Origin: Chitinophaga ginsengisoli
GTDB lineage: Bacteria > Bacteroidota > Bacteroidia > Chitinophagales > Chitinophagaceae
DNA: 64,000 nt
Reading direction: 5' to 3'
Assembly (NCBI RefSeq): GCF_003014595.1
Contig: NZ_PYGK01000001.1
Span: 248,001-312,000 of the forward strand
Positions within the stretch are counted from its first letter, which is position 1. Each line of letters begins with the position of its first letter. Below are positions 43,718-52,408 of this stretch, piece by piece. The notes beneath the pieces were generated by a model. The model was not told where the DNA came from. It was given only the letters and a program-made list of their open reading frames with translations, and did no database searches. Both the position numbers and the translations under genes were made by a program.

Positions 43718-43725
43718 TATATTTG
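43718..43725 (+). promoter_or_regulatory. -7 promoter element (TATATTTG) for the LprI-like gene
   Basis: Matches TAnnTTTG, 21 bp before the ATG at 43747. Confidence 0.55.
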
Positions 43726-43746
43726 CGCTCCTAATTGTTCAATCCT

Positions 43747-44157
43747 ATGAAACGTTTTATCCTATGCTTGCCATTGTGCATATGCATGAATGTTTTCGCA
43801 CAAACCAGTAAATCTGCTGTTGACTCTCTCGAAAAGCGTTACCAGCAATGCCTGGCAGAAGGTAAGAGCCAATATAACTGTGCCCTTCAGTATTACACCC
43901 AAATGGACAGTTTACTGAATACCGTATATCGCCAGCTATACGATAACCTGGACAACAACCGCCGTACTACGTTACAGCTCTCCCAGAATCAGTGGGAAGA
44001 AAAGAAACAAACATATTTTAAGGATATTGATCTCCGTGTTGAAAAAAAGCGTACACAAACCCTGGCTGGTCTTGATGATGATATGATCGTGACAGACAAT
44101 AAAGCCGCTTTCCTGAAAACACGGGTAATCGAATTATTGGCAAGCAAACATTCCTGA
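43747..44157 (+). CDS. LprI/DUF1311-like secreted protein
   Basis: A 136-residue protein with a signal peptide (MKRFILCLPLCICMNVFA). The mature part is helical with the pattern QMDSLLNTVYRQLYDNL then LQLSQNQWEEKKQTYFKD, resembling the DUF1311/LprI family (lysozyme-inhibitor-like). Two Cys (CLAEGKSQYNC) could pair. Function in this organism unknown. It has its own promoter and stands alone. Confidence 0.7.
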   Translation: MKRFILCLPLCICMNVFAQTSKSAVDSLEKRYQQCLAEGKSQYNCALQYYTQMDSLLNTVYRQLYDNLDNNRRTTLQLSQNQWEEKKQTYFKDIDLRVEKKRTQTLAGLDDDMIVTDNKAAFLKTRVIELLASKHS

Positions 44158-44172
44158 TAAAAATGAAGGAAT

Positions 44173-44219
44173 GATATACAATAAGGCAACATACTTTTAG
44201 TGTGTTGCCGACGTATATC
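44173..44219. terminator. Hairpin between convergent genes
   Basis: GGCAACATAC (44185-44194) pairs with GTGTGTTGCC (44200-44209) with one G-T pair, extended by GATATAC/GTATATC (44173-44179 and 44213-44219). No clear T-run, so termination is likely but not certain. Confidence 0.5.
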
Positions 44220-44235
44220 TTTGATGTGGTGAGGA

Positions 44236-45126
44236 TTAGTGATGTGTAACCCGGCGTTTGATCATACCGCCTTTGGTGTCGTTGATGTTGTGTTGTACAA
44301 TGAATGCCTTATCATCTATCTTTTCTATCTCATCGATGATCTTGTGCACTTCCAGACGGGTAACCACCGTGTAAATGATATCAATATCCCTGTCTACTGC
44401 ACCCCGTTTGCCAAATCCACTTTGTCCCTTGAATACGGTTACTCCCTTCTTCAATGACAGCGTAAGCGCTTTTCTTATCAGTTCACTTTCATTGGAGATT
44501 ATCGTCAATGCGATATATTCTTCAAAACCCTGTATGACAAAATCAACTGTTTTGGAAGCAGAAAGATAGGTGAGCATTGCATACAGCGCGGTTTCTATAT
44601 TGATCAGCACTGCTGCAACACTGAAGATCACAATGTTGAAATACATGATCACTTCGCCCATGGACAGTACTGTTTTCCGGTTGATATAGAGTGCCAGTAC
44701 TTCCGTTCCATCCAGTACAGCGCCTCCTCTTACAGACAGCCCGATACCTCCTCCGAGGAACAATCCGCCAAAGACAGCGATCAACAATTTATCGCTGGTA
44801 ATAGTGGGCACCTCAATGAATACCAGTGCGGCTGCCAGTCCGAGGATAGCGCATAGCGCCTTTACTGTAAAATTGAAAGACAATTGCTTGTATGCCAGCA
44901 GGATAAAAGGAATATTGATTACGATCAGCAACACGGAAATAGACCAACCTGTGAGCCGGTTAACGAGCAGGGATATACCGGTAACGCCACCATCCAGGAA
45001 ACCGTTTGGCAACAAAAAGCCCTTCAGCCCTACAGCTGCCAATAAAACACCAGCAATAATCAGCACTATATCCTGAACATTCTGGATAAAGCCAATACGG
45101 GCGCGCGTCTTCCTTGTTAGTGACAT
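44236..45126 (-). CDS. YitT family membrane protein (DUF161/DUF2179)
   Basis: A 296-residue membrane protein. About five to six hydrophobic helices form the YitT/DUF161 part (residues 15-205), with NGFLDGGVTGISLL and GGGIGLSVRGGAVLDGTEVLA. The C-terminal DUF2179 domain (about 215-296) has LKKGVTVFKGQSGFG. The transport role of the family is not established. The gene is 16 bp downstream of the arginase-like gene on the same strand. Confidence 0.9.
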   Translation of the reverse strand: MSLTRKTRARIGFIQNVQDIVLIIAGVLLAAVGLKGFLLPNGFLDGGVTGISLLVNRLTGWSISVLLIVINIPFILLAYKQLSFNFTVKALCAILGLAAALVFIEVPTITSDKLLIAVFGGLFLGGGIGLSVRGGAVLDGTEVLALYINRKTVLSMGEVIMYFNIVIFSVAAVLINIETALYAMLTYLSASKTVDFVIQGFEEYIALTIISNESELIRKALTLSLKKGVTVFKGQSGFGKRGAVDRDIDIIYTVVTRLEVHKIIDEIEKIDDKAFIVQHNINDTKGGMIKRRVTHH

Positions 45127-45142
45127 ATACTGGTATATAAGC

Positions 45143-46288
45143 TTACAATCTCTCCTGATGTCTCAGCCACCTTTCGGGAATCTCGTTATTGCTGGCTGTT
45201 ACGTAATCATTGTACGTACAGGGCACGAAGTCTTTTCCTTTACCAGGCAACTGCATCCACCAGCGACCTGTTTTTTTGCTCTTAAGGAATACGGTATCGA
45301 TATCCCCACAAACAATATTGAACTCGTAGAAGGCATCCCTCTCATTCAGCAACGCTTCCTTGTTCTTTACAGAACAGCCATCCACAAAATACCACAACAT
45401 TTGCGCAATCTGTCTGGCGGTCAGGAATTCTTTATCTTTTTCAGGACGGTAGCCATAGATGCCATACGTACTGAGCCGTCCGCTCATACCGGCATAGCGG
45501 GAGAGGGCACAGGCTTCATCGCCACCCAACCCGTTAGGAGAGAGGGTATTGGCAGGTGCGTCGTTATGTTTGATGATATTGATATCAAGGCTCAGCATAT
45601 CTGTATTCCTCAACACAGGTTCGATCTCTTCCAGGTTCTCTCTCACCTTACCCAGGCGGTAGCAATCGAAACGCAGTTTATCCAGCGTTTCCAGCATACG
45701 AGGGTGTACGAAATAACTCTGGAATGCCAGGTGGTTGTAATGACGTATGTAGTTGGGCTGCTCTGTCAGCATGTCCATCAGGAAACTATCTGCCGGGATA
45801 GGCGATTCTTCCTTCAGGTCTATCAAAGCATCTGCAACAGTCACTTCAATCACATATTTCTGTGTGGCGTAGGCTCTGTATTGTGCATAAGTAAGATCGT
45901 GCGATCCTCCCAGGATGATAATGGTCTTATTGGAGTTGATCAGTTCTGCGAGCACGGTTCTCAGGGCGGCATAAGTATCTGCCAGGGAAACACCTTTACG
46001 CAGGTTACCCATATCGGCGATCTTTACATCTTTGTGCCAGTAAAATAAACTGTAGAATTCCCTTCTTACGATGTCGGCCGCATCAGGGCCTTTCTTGCCG
46101 GGGCCGTAACCACGGTCTTCATTCACTCCGAGCAGGATAATATCTGCGATATCGAGATTAGGTGCATATCCTTCTTCATACAGATCTACGATACCCCCGA
46201 TCTGGAACTCATCGTATTCCTGATCATCATTCAGACTTGCTTTCGAAATGGGGAGGAGGTAATCATGCAGGAGCGTAAAGTCTGCCAT
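45143..46288 (-). CDS. Arginase/ureohydrolase-fold protein with one metal site altered
   Basis: A 381-residue ureohydrolase-family protein, closest in style to Bacteroidota proteins annotated as formimidoylglutamase/arginase. The family motifs are GGSHDLTY, DALID (arginase DAHxD) and SLDINIIKHND (arginase SxDxDxxDP). Compared with arginase, the His and one Asp that bind only the second Mn are replaced by Leu and Asn, while all ligands of the first Mn remain. Possibly a one-metal enzyme or a non-enzymatic homologue. ATG 46288 preceded by a -7 box. YitT gene follows. Confidence 0.78.
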   Translation of the reverse strand: MADFTLLHDYLLPISKASLNDDQEYDEFQIGGIVDLYEEGYAPNLDIADIILLGVNEDRGYGPGKKGPDAADIVRREFYSLFYWHKDVKIADMGNLRKGVSLADTYAALRTVLAELINSNKTIIILGGSHDLTYAQYRAYATQKYVIEVTVADALIDLKEESPIPADSFLMDMLTEQPNYIRHYNHLAFQSYFVHPRMLETLDKLRFDCYRLGKVRENLEEIEPVLRNTDMLSLDINIIKHNDAPANTLSPNGLGGDEACALSRYAGMSGRLSTYGIYGYRPEKDKEFLTARQIAQMLWYFVDGCSVKNKEALLNERDAFYEFNIVCGDIDTVFLKSKKTGRWWMQLPGKGKDFVPCTYNDYVTASNNEIPERWLRHQERL

Positions 46289-46309
46289 CACAACTGTTTT
46301 GTTTGCCGG

Positions 46310-46317
46310 CAAACCTA
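46310..46317 (-). promoter_or_regulatory. -7 promoter element (TAGGTTTG) for the arginase-like gene
   Basis: Matches TAnnTTTG on the minus strand, 21 bp before ATG 46288. It argues against a TTG start at 46312, which lies inside the box. Confidence 0.5.
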
Positions 46318-46437
46318 CGAATCAATTACGAAATATGTTGTTTTGGGAAGAGATGAATTACGGATTAATATTTCTTTTATGCATCAGAGAGCCGCATGAT
46401 CAATGGCTGGTCATGAATAAGCTGCGAAGCTGTGCCT

Positions 46438-46686
46438 TTAGTTCTTATGAACGATAAATTCGAATGCTTTATGCTCCTTTCTGGAAAATGCCCTTTGCAG
46501 TACAGATCTCTTGCTGGTAACACGGTTTTTGTTGCAATCAGCAACTTCCATAACATTACATAGGTACTCCATGGTCTCTACCATTGTAAGCATATCGCTA
46601 ATCTGCTTTACTGCATACTGGATCTGTTGTTCGCTATACCGATCTTCATGCAGTAAGATCAATAAATCCCTCTCAACCTGTTTCAT
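46438..46686 (-). CDS. Small hypothetical protein
   Basis: An 82-residue acidic then basic protein with ATG start. It is mostly helical in character (RDLLILLHEDRYSEQQIQYA and KQISDMLTMVETMEYLCNVM) and has a basic C-terminus. No signal peptide, no motif I recognise. Intergenic regions lie on both sides, with a terminator-like hairpin 130 bp upstream. It could be real, but the evidence is only an open frame with plausible composition. Confidence 0.45.
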   Translation of the reverse strand: MKQVERDLLILLHEDRYSEQQIQYAVKQISDMLTMVETMEYLCNVMEVADCNKNRVTSKRSVLQRAFSRKEHKAFEFIVHKN

Positions 46687-46814
46687 TTGAATAGTTTGAC
46701 TGTTCCCTTAAATTTTAAGGAGTTTTCATATAGGAGTAAGCGGCTTGGCGTGTATTTAACAACTGGATGTTTTAAGTGATGTTTATCCTTCTTTCTTTCG
46801 GGAACTCAACGGCT

Positions 46815-46850
46815 AAAAAAACGGTATGTTGACTAGTGCATCCGTTTTTT
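46815..46850 (-). terminator. Terminator overlapping the end of the small lipoprotein gene
   Basis: AAAAAACGG/CCGTTTTTT arms (46842-46850 and 46816-46824) with a 17-nt loop. On the minus strand it gives a T-run right after the stop codon of the 42-residue gene. Confidence 0.7.
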
Positions 46851-46961
46851 ATTCATGGTAGGGCACCCACAATCGTTCTTCTTCAATATCTTACAACCCT
46901 GACTCATAATGCTTAGGCTACTGCACACTAATAGAATAGTCAGCCATTTTCTTGTTATCAT
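46833..46961 (-). CDS. Putative small lipoprotein with CxCP motif (42 residues)
   Basis: A 42-residue frame: basic N-terminus MITRKWL, hydrophobic core TILLVCSSLSIM, then SQGC with a possible lipidated Cys at residue 23, followed by KILKKNDCGCPTMNKKRMH. The basic N-terminus, hydrophobic stretch and Cys-Gly-Cys-Pro motif match a pattern I recall for tiny Bacteroidota envelope proteins. The lipobox is weak (SQG before Cys). The frame ends inside a terminator hairpin oriented the same way, which supports a real transcription unit. No clear promoter upstream. Confidence 0.5.
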   Translation of the reverse strand: MITRKWLTILLVCSSLSIMSQGCKILKKNDCGCPTMNKKRMH

Positions 46962-47070
46962 ACTCTTAAGTTCTGTTCGCTTTTTGTTGATGCCCGTCTG
47001 TACGAGAGTTTACCTTTTCTTAACAGTGCGCATTTCTAAATTAAGCTAATTTCGTAAAAATTTCAAATAT

Positions 47071-48168
47071 TTGTCCACAATTTCTACGCGCAAAACCATT
47101 CTCATAGTCCCGTTAGATTGGGGATTAGGACATGCTACCCGCGACATCCCGCTTATCCATGAATTATTAAACGCTGGCTGCAAGGTAGTTATTGCAGCCG
47201 AGGGCAAACATGCTTCACTTTTACAGCAGGAATTTCCGGAACTTACCCTGTTGCCGCTGCCTGGCTACCGCATTCAGTATACACAGAAGGGCTGGCTGTT
47301 TGGCTGGAAGATCATTCAGCAGATTCCCAAGATTCTGAATGCCATCAAATATGAGCAGGAATGGCTGCAGAAAATAGTGAAAGAGCACCTGATTGACGCC
47401 GTTATCTCCGACAACCGCTTCGGCCTTTACCATAGTACGATCCCAACCGTTTTCATCTCTCACCAGTTGCTGATCAAAACGCCGTTTGGTGGTATTGCCG
47501 AAAAGTGGCTGCAATGGCTGAATTATCGCTATATACGCCGGTACAGTGCCTGCTGGATCCCCGATTATGCGGATGCCAATAACCTCTCCGGGATACTGGC
47601 ACACCCTTCCGTATTGCCTCCAAATACGACTTATCTGGGATGCCTCAGCCGCTTTGAAGACCGTCCAAACATCCCTCAACAGTATGATTTGCTGGTACTT
47701 ATATCCGGTCCGGAACCGCAGCGTTCTAACCTGGAAAAAATAGTGCTGGAGCAGATCAGAGCCCTGCCTCTCCGGGCACTGATTGTGAGCGGCAAACCCG
47801 GCACACCGGAAATGCAACAGATCACGCCACGGGTACAGCAGGTGAACCACATGAACGCCAAAGACCTCAACGAAGCCATGCTGGCATCCAAAATGGTACT
47901 GAGCCGCTCCGGTTATACCACCCTGATGGACCTGGTGAAACTGAATAAAAAAGCGATCCTGATCCCTACTCCCGGACAGTCAGAGCAGGAATACCTGGGC
48001 AGGTTCCTTATGAAAAAAGGGTATTTCTATAATATACCTCAGCATGCTTTCAATCTGAAGGAAGCACTGGAGGCTGCAGAGAAATTTGAGTTCAAATCAT
48101 TTGAACACGAACAGGATATGGAGCAGTATAAGGGCGTAGTGAAGAAGTTTGTAGAGAGCCTGGGGTAA
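47071..48168 (+). CDS. MurG-like glycosyltransferase
   Basis: A 365-residue GT-B fold protein. N-terminal domain: ILIVPLDWGLGHATRDIPLIHEL in two parts, a glycine-rich loop typical of GT28-like enzymes. C-terminal nucleotide-sugar domain: VLISGPEPQRSNLE, then NHMNAKDLNEAMLASKMVLSRSGYTTLMDLV with the GYTT/E-type acceptor motif, and IPTPGQSEQEYLGRFL. Sugar donor and acceptor are unknown. There is no in-frame ATG near the start; TTG 47071 is used, preceded by TAATTTCG (47047-47054), one mismatch from the -7 consensus. Confidence 0.85.
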   Translation: MSTISTRKTILIVPLDWGLGHATRDIPLIHELLNAGCKVVIAAEGKHASLLQQEFPELTLLPLPGYRIQYTQKGWLFGWKIIQQIPKILNAIKYEQEWLQKIVKEHLIDAVISDNRFGLYHSTIPTVFISHQLLIKTPFGGIAEKWLQWLNYRYIRRYSACWIPDYADANNLSGILAHPSVLPPNTTYLGCLSRFEDRPNIPQQYDLLVLISGPEPQRSNLEKIVLEQIRALPLRALIVSGKPGTPEMQQITPRVQQVNHMNAKDLNEAMLASKMVLSRSGYTTLMDLVKLNKKAILIPTPGQSEQEYLGRFLMKKGYFYNIPQHAFNLKEALEAAEKFEFKSFEHEQDMEQYKGVVKKFVESLG

Positions 48169-48525
48169 TTACTTACCCGCAGCTGCCTGCAATCCTTCCA
48201 CTGTCTTTTTATCGCTACCGACGAAGATCTGCTTTCCTATGATCGCTACCGGTCTTTTCAGAAAGGTATACTCCTCAAGGATCAGGTCGCGGTAATCTTT
48301 TTCTGTGAGCTCCTTTTCGTGCAAACCCATTGGACGGTACTTCTGCGACCGGCGACTGAACAGCGCCTCATAGCTTCCCGCCAGTTTGTGCATTTCATCG
48401 ATTTGTGCCGGTGTGATCTTTTCCGCCTTAATGTCCTGCAGTACAAATCCGTTCTCTTTAGCGTTGATTTCTTCCAGGATGCGTTTGCAGGTACTGCAGG
48501 TAGATAAATGATATATTTTCTTCAT
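48169..48525 (-). CDS. ArsC/Spx-family protein (arsenate reductase-like)
   Basis: A 118-residue thioredoxin-fold protein starting MKKIYHLSTCSTCKRILEEI. The CSTC motif corresponds to the CxxC of Spx/YffB types, and FLKRPVAIIGKQIFVG has the conserved Arg-Pro of ArsC. These act as glutathione- or thiol-dependent reductases or as Spx-like regulators; which applies is not decided. It is convergent with the glycosyltransferase gene with no gap (stops adjoin). Confidence 0.82.
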   Translation of the reverse strand: MKKIYHLSTCSTCKRILEEINAKENGFVLQDIKAEKITPAQIDEMHKLAGSYEALFSRRSQKYRPMGLHEKELTEKDYRDLILEEYTFLKRPVAIIGKQIFVGSDKKTVEGLQAAAGK

Positions 48526-48657
48526 GTCGTTCCTCTTTCAACGCAAATATCTGCCGGCAAAAGGAACTTCCAAAATATCATACGTTCATTTCAAAAAAGC
48601 GATCTTATCCAGGGGAGATAATCTGCATTTGTTGATACGTAATTCATCATTCATAAT

Positions 48658-48665
48658 TACTTTTG
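48658..48665 (+). promoter_or_regulatory. -7 promoter element (TACTTTTG) for polA
   Basis: Matches TAnnTTTG and ends only 4 bp before the polA ATG, so transcription should start at or next to the start codon (leaderless). Confidence 0.5.
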
Positions 48666-48669
48666 GCGG

Positions 48670-51492
48670 ATGCAAAAGAAATTGTTCTTACTGGATGCAA
48701 TGGCACTGATCTATCGTGCCTACTATGCATTGATCAGAAATCCACGCCTCACCAGCACAGGCAGGAATACCAACGCACAGTTTGGGTTTACCTCTACCTT
48801 GCTGGACCTTATCAATAAAGAAAAGCCTACTCATATAGCAGTGGCTTTCGACACGCACGCACCTACCGAAAGGCATTCCACTTTTGTCGACTATAAGGCG
48901 AACCGTATGGATGCTCCTGAAGACATCCTGGATTCCCTCGACGATATAAAACGTATCATCACCGGCTTCAATATCCCTGTTGTAGAACTGGACGGCTATG
49001 AAGCAGACGACGTGATCGGTACCCTCGCCTGGCAGGCGGCAGACGCCGGATTCAGCGTCTACATGGTCACACCCGATAAAGACTACGGACAGCTGGTAAG
49101 AGAGAACGTATTCATTTACAAACCTCCTTACATGGGTAATAAAGAGGAGATCATGGGGCCTAAAGAGGTCTGTGAAAAATGGCAGATTACCGATGTACAC
49201 CAGGTAATAGATATCCTCGGACTGATGGGGGATGCGGTGGATAACATCCCCGGCATTCCCGGCGTAGGAGAAAAGACCGCCATGAAACTGCTTTCTCAGT
49301 ATGGCTCTGTAGAAGGCGTGATCGAAAATGCGGATAAGATCGGCGGTAAGATGGCAGAAAAGATCAAGGCTGGTGCAGAAAGCGCTATCCTCTCCAAACA
49401 GCTGGCCACTATTATCACCAATGTACCGGTTAACTTCCATGAGGAAGAATTCTGCATCACCGCTCCCAATAAAGAGCAACTGGCGGAAATCTTCACGGAA
49501 CTGGAATTTAAAACTCTCGGCAAACGTATACTCGGAGACGGTTTTGCTACAGCTGCTGCGCTAGAACCGGCCTCTCCTCCCAAAGCCCAGCTGGACCTGT
49601 TTGGCAATGAGATCCAGGGCGCGGCACCACCGCCCACAGACGAGCCGGAGGAAGCACCCGTAAGTGTGCTGATCGCCGAAAAGAATATCAACAATACACC
49701 ACATAATTATCAACTGGCTGATACTCAGGAGAAAAGACAGGAACTGCTGGCGACCCTATTACAACAGCAGGAAATCTCCTTTGATACAGAAACCACCGGC
49801 ACTGACGCCAACGCTGTTGAGCTGGTAGGCATGAGCTTCTCCATTAAAGCAGGAGAGGGCTGGTATATCCCGGTACCGGCAGATAAAGTCCTGGCCCAGG
49901 AAATAGTGGACAGTTTCCGTCCCCTGTTTGATACCACACATATCCTCTTCATCGGTCAGAACATCAAATACGATATGATCGTGCTGAAATGGTATGGTGT
50001 AGAAATCAAAGGCCCAGTTTTCGATACTATGCTGGCCCACTATCTCATAGAGCCGGAAGGTCGCCGTGGTATGGACCTCCTGAGTGCCCAATACCTGCAA
50101 TACGAACCAGTGTCCATTGAGACCCTAATCGGTAAGAAAGGGAAAGGCCAGGGTAACATGCGGGATGTGGAGATCGAAAAGATTAAGGACTATGCTGCAG
50201 AAGATGCCGATATCACCCTTCAGCTGAAAGAGAAATTCGCGCCATTACTGCCACTGAAGGCTGTAGAAAAGGTGTTTTATGAAGTAGAGAATCCGCTGGT
50301 GAAAGTATTGACCGATATGGAATACGAGGGTATATCCCTTGATATACAGGCACTTGCTGACTACTCGCGCGAACTCGAAAAAGAGATCAAACGTGCAGAA
50401 GAAAGTGTATACACACAGGCAGGCGTCCGCTTCAACCTGGCATCACCCAAGCAACTGGGAGAAGTGCTGTTTGAAAAACTGATGCTCGACCCAAAAGCCA
50501 AAAAGACCAGAACGGGTCAATATGCTACCGGTGAAGATGTGCTGGCGAAACTTTCCAATAAACACCAGATCGTGGAAGACATCCTGGTGTTCCGTGAACT
50601 GAGCAAGCTGAAATCCACTTATGTGGATGCACTTCCCCTGATGCTGAACAAGCGTACCAACCGCGTACACACCTCCTACAACCAGGCGGTGGCAGTAACC
50701 GGGCGTCTCAGCTCCAACAATCCGAACCTGCAGAACATTCCTATACGTACCGACAGAGGACGAGAAGTACGTAAGGCGTTTGTAGCCCGGAATGAGGAAC
50801 ATGTATTGCTGTCGGCCGACTACTCACAGATCGAACTGCGCATTATTGCCGCTATCAGCGAGGATGTACATATGATCGAGGCTTTCCGGGGTGGACTGGA
50901 CATTCACGCCGCCACCGCAGCAAAAGTATATGGTGTGGAGCTGGCAGAGGTAACGCCAGATATGCGTCGCAATGCCAAGAGCGTGAACTTCGGTATCATC
51001 TATGGTGTAAGTGCCTTCGGTCTGTCTGAAAACCTCGGCATTGCCAGAAGCGAGGCTAAAACCCTGATAGATAACTACTTTACACAGTATCCGTCTATTA
51101 AACAATATATGGACAAGCAGATAAAATCCGCACAACTCAATGGTTATGTGGAAACAATGCTGGGGCGTAAACGTTGGCTGAAGGATATCAACTCTTCCAA
51201 TGCGGTAGTAAGAGGATATGCAGAACGAAATGCCATCAACATGCCGATACAGGGTACTGCCGCTGACATGATCAAGCTGGCCATGATCTCCATCCATAAG
51301 AAACTGAAACAGGAGAATCTCCGTTCCCGCATGATCCTACAGGTACATGATGAGTTGGTCTTCGATGTACACAAAGACGAGATAGACCTCATCAAACCCC
51401 TGATAGAGGAAGGTATGCGTAATGCATTACCGTTGTCAGTTCCTGTTGACGTTGAAATAGGTACTGGCCGTAACTGGCTGGAGGCGCATTAA
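48670..51492 (+). CDS. polA: DNA polymerase I
   Basis: A 940-residue family A polymerase with three domains. 5'-3' exonuclease (about 1-290): LFLLDAMALIYRAYYAL and YEADDVIGTLA. 3'-5' exonuclease (about 340-530): FDTETTGTDAN with both catalytic acids, so proofreading appears active. Polymerase (about 560-940): motif A LSADYSQIELR, motif B RRNAKSVNFGIIYG, motif C LQVHDELVFD. It fills gaps in replication and repair. ATG 48670. A terminator follows. Confidence 0.97.
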   Translation: MQKKLFLLDAMALIYRAYYALIRNPRLTSTGRNTNAQFGFTSTLLDLINKEKPTHIAVAFDTHAPTERHSTFVDYKANRMDAPEDILDSLDDIKRIITGFNIPVVELDGYEADDVIGTLAWQAADAGFSVYMVTPDKDYGQLVRENVFIYKPPYMGNKEEIMGPKEVCEKWQITDVHQVIDILGLMGDAVDNIPGIPGVGEKTAMKLLSQYGSVEGVIENADKIGGKMAEKIKAGAESAILSKQLATIITNVPVNFHEEEFCITAPNKEQLAEIFTELEFKTLGKRILGDGFATAAALEPASPPKAQLDLFGNEIQGAAPPPTDEPEEAPVSVLIAEKNINNTPHNYQLADTQEKRQELLATLLQQQEISFDTETTGTDANAVELVGMSFSIKAGEGWYIPVPADKVLAQEIVDSFRPLFDTTHILFIGQNIKYDMIVLKWYGVEIKGPVFDTMLAHYLIEPEGRRGMDLLSAQYLQYEPVSIETLIGKKGKGQGNMRDVEIEKIKDYAAEDADITLQLKEKFAPLLPLKAVEKVFYEVENPLVKVLTDMEYEGISLDIQALADYSRELEKEIKRAEESVYTQAGVRFNLASPKQLGEVLFEKLMLDPKAKKTRTGQYATGEDVLAKLSNKHQIVEDILVFRELSKLKSTYVDALPLMLNKRTNRVHTSYNQAVAVTGRLSSNNPNLQNIPIRTDRGREVRKAFVARNEEHVLLSADYSQIELRIIAAISEDVHMIEAFRGGLDIHAATAAKVYGVELAEVTPDMRRNAKSVNFGIIYGVSAFGLSENLGIARSEAKTLIDNYFTQYPSIKQYMDKQIKSAQLNGYVETMLGRKRWLKDINSSNAVVRGYAERNAINMPIQGTAADMIKLAMISIHKKLKQENLRSRMILQVHDELVFDVHKDEIDLIKPLIEEGMRNALPLSVPVDVEIGTGRNWLEAH

Positions 51493-51515
51493 CGCTAAAA
51501 AAATCTTAAATCGTT

Positions 51516-51564
51516 AAAAACCAGGGACTAATACGCATACCTTGCGTATTGGTCCCTGGTTTTT
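51516..51564 (+). terminator. Terminator of polA
   Basis: A 22-bp inverted repeat (51516-51537 and 51543-51564, one G-T pair) with core CCAGGGAC/GTCCCTGG, short loop, and a T-run. Confidence 0.92.
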
Positions 51565-51719
51565 TGATCATTTCCATTCCAGGTGCAACATCCTCCCGGG
51601 GTGCCATATTGAATCCCGCCCGTAACACCATTGCAGCTGCTATATTTCCTGCTGATAATTAGTAATATTCCTGCGTTCCCCCTATTGTGTTTTCCAAAAT
51701 CCTTTACTAGATTTCGCCC

Positions 51720-52256
51720 ATGATCCTGACACCTCGCCTTCAATTGTTACCATGTACCCTGCAGTATTTTGAAGCACTGTTACAGGGAGAAGAGGTATTG
51801 GGTGAACTGCTCAACATCCATATCCCCGAACCCTGGACAGAATTTCCAGAAGTGGTACTCGTAGCATACGACAAACTCCGAAATGACCCCAGCATGTTGG
51901 GCTGGTTCTTTTACCTGGTGATACACCAGGAAGACAAATGCCTTATGGGCGCCGGTGGCTTCAAAGGGCGTCCCGACCGGAACGGCACCGTAGAAATAGG
52001 GTATGAGATCTCCTCCCGCTATCGTGAGCAGGGATATGGTACAGAGCTAACCCAGGCACTGGTCCGCTTTGCATTTAACCACTCCTATGTGAACAAAGTG
52101 ATCGCCCATACCGAAGAAGAATACAATGCAGCCGTGAAAGTACTGCAAAAATCAGGGATGCACTTTGTAGGAGAAGCCCCTGAACAACTATGGAAATGGG
52201 AGATATCCCGGGAGGAATATCTGGCCCTTCCGTTAAACAAGGACCTCACGCTCTAG
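51720..52256 (+). CDS. GNAT acetyltransferase
   Basis: A 178-residue GNAT protein starting MILTPRLQLLPCT. The acetyl-CoA-binding strand and loop are in VEIGYEISSRYREQGYGTELTQAL (QGYGTE pattern), followed by HTEEEYNAAVKVLQKSGMHF. It looks like RimL/RimJ-type N-acetyltransferases or stand-alone small-molecule acetylases. Target unknown. TAGATTTC (51707-51714) just upstream resembles a -7 box with one mismatch. Confidence 0.87.
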   Translation: MILTPRLQLLPCTLQYFEALLQGEEVLGELLNIHIPEPWTEFPEVVLVAYDKLRNDPSMLGWFFYLVIHQEDKCLMGAGGFKGRPDRNGTVEIGYEISSRYREQGYGTELTQALVRFAFNHSYVNKVIAHTEEEYNAAVKVLQKSGMHFVGEAPEQLWKWEISREEYLALPLNKDLTL

Positions 52257-52408
52257 CCCCTGGTTGCCACACCGCCGGAAGATGGTGCGTAACAATAAGT
52301 TGCAATCTATTGCAACTCCCATTCATCAATCTTTACCCATTAAGAGTGACTGTTTTAACTTAGATTCGGCCATTTATTTTTTAAATTTTTCTGAAAAACA
52401 TCATTACA

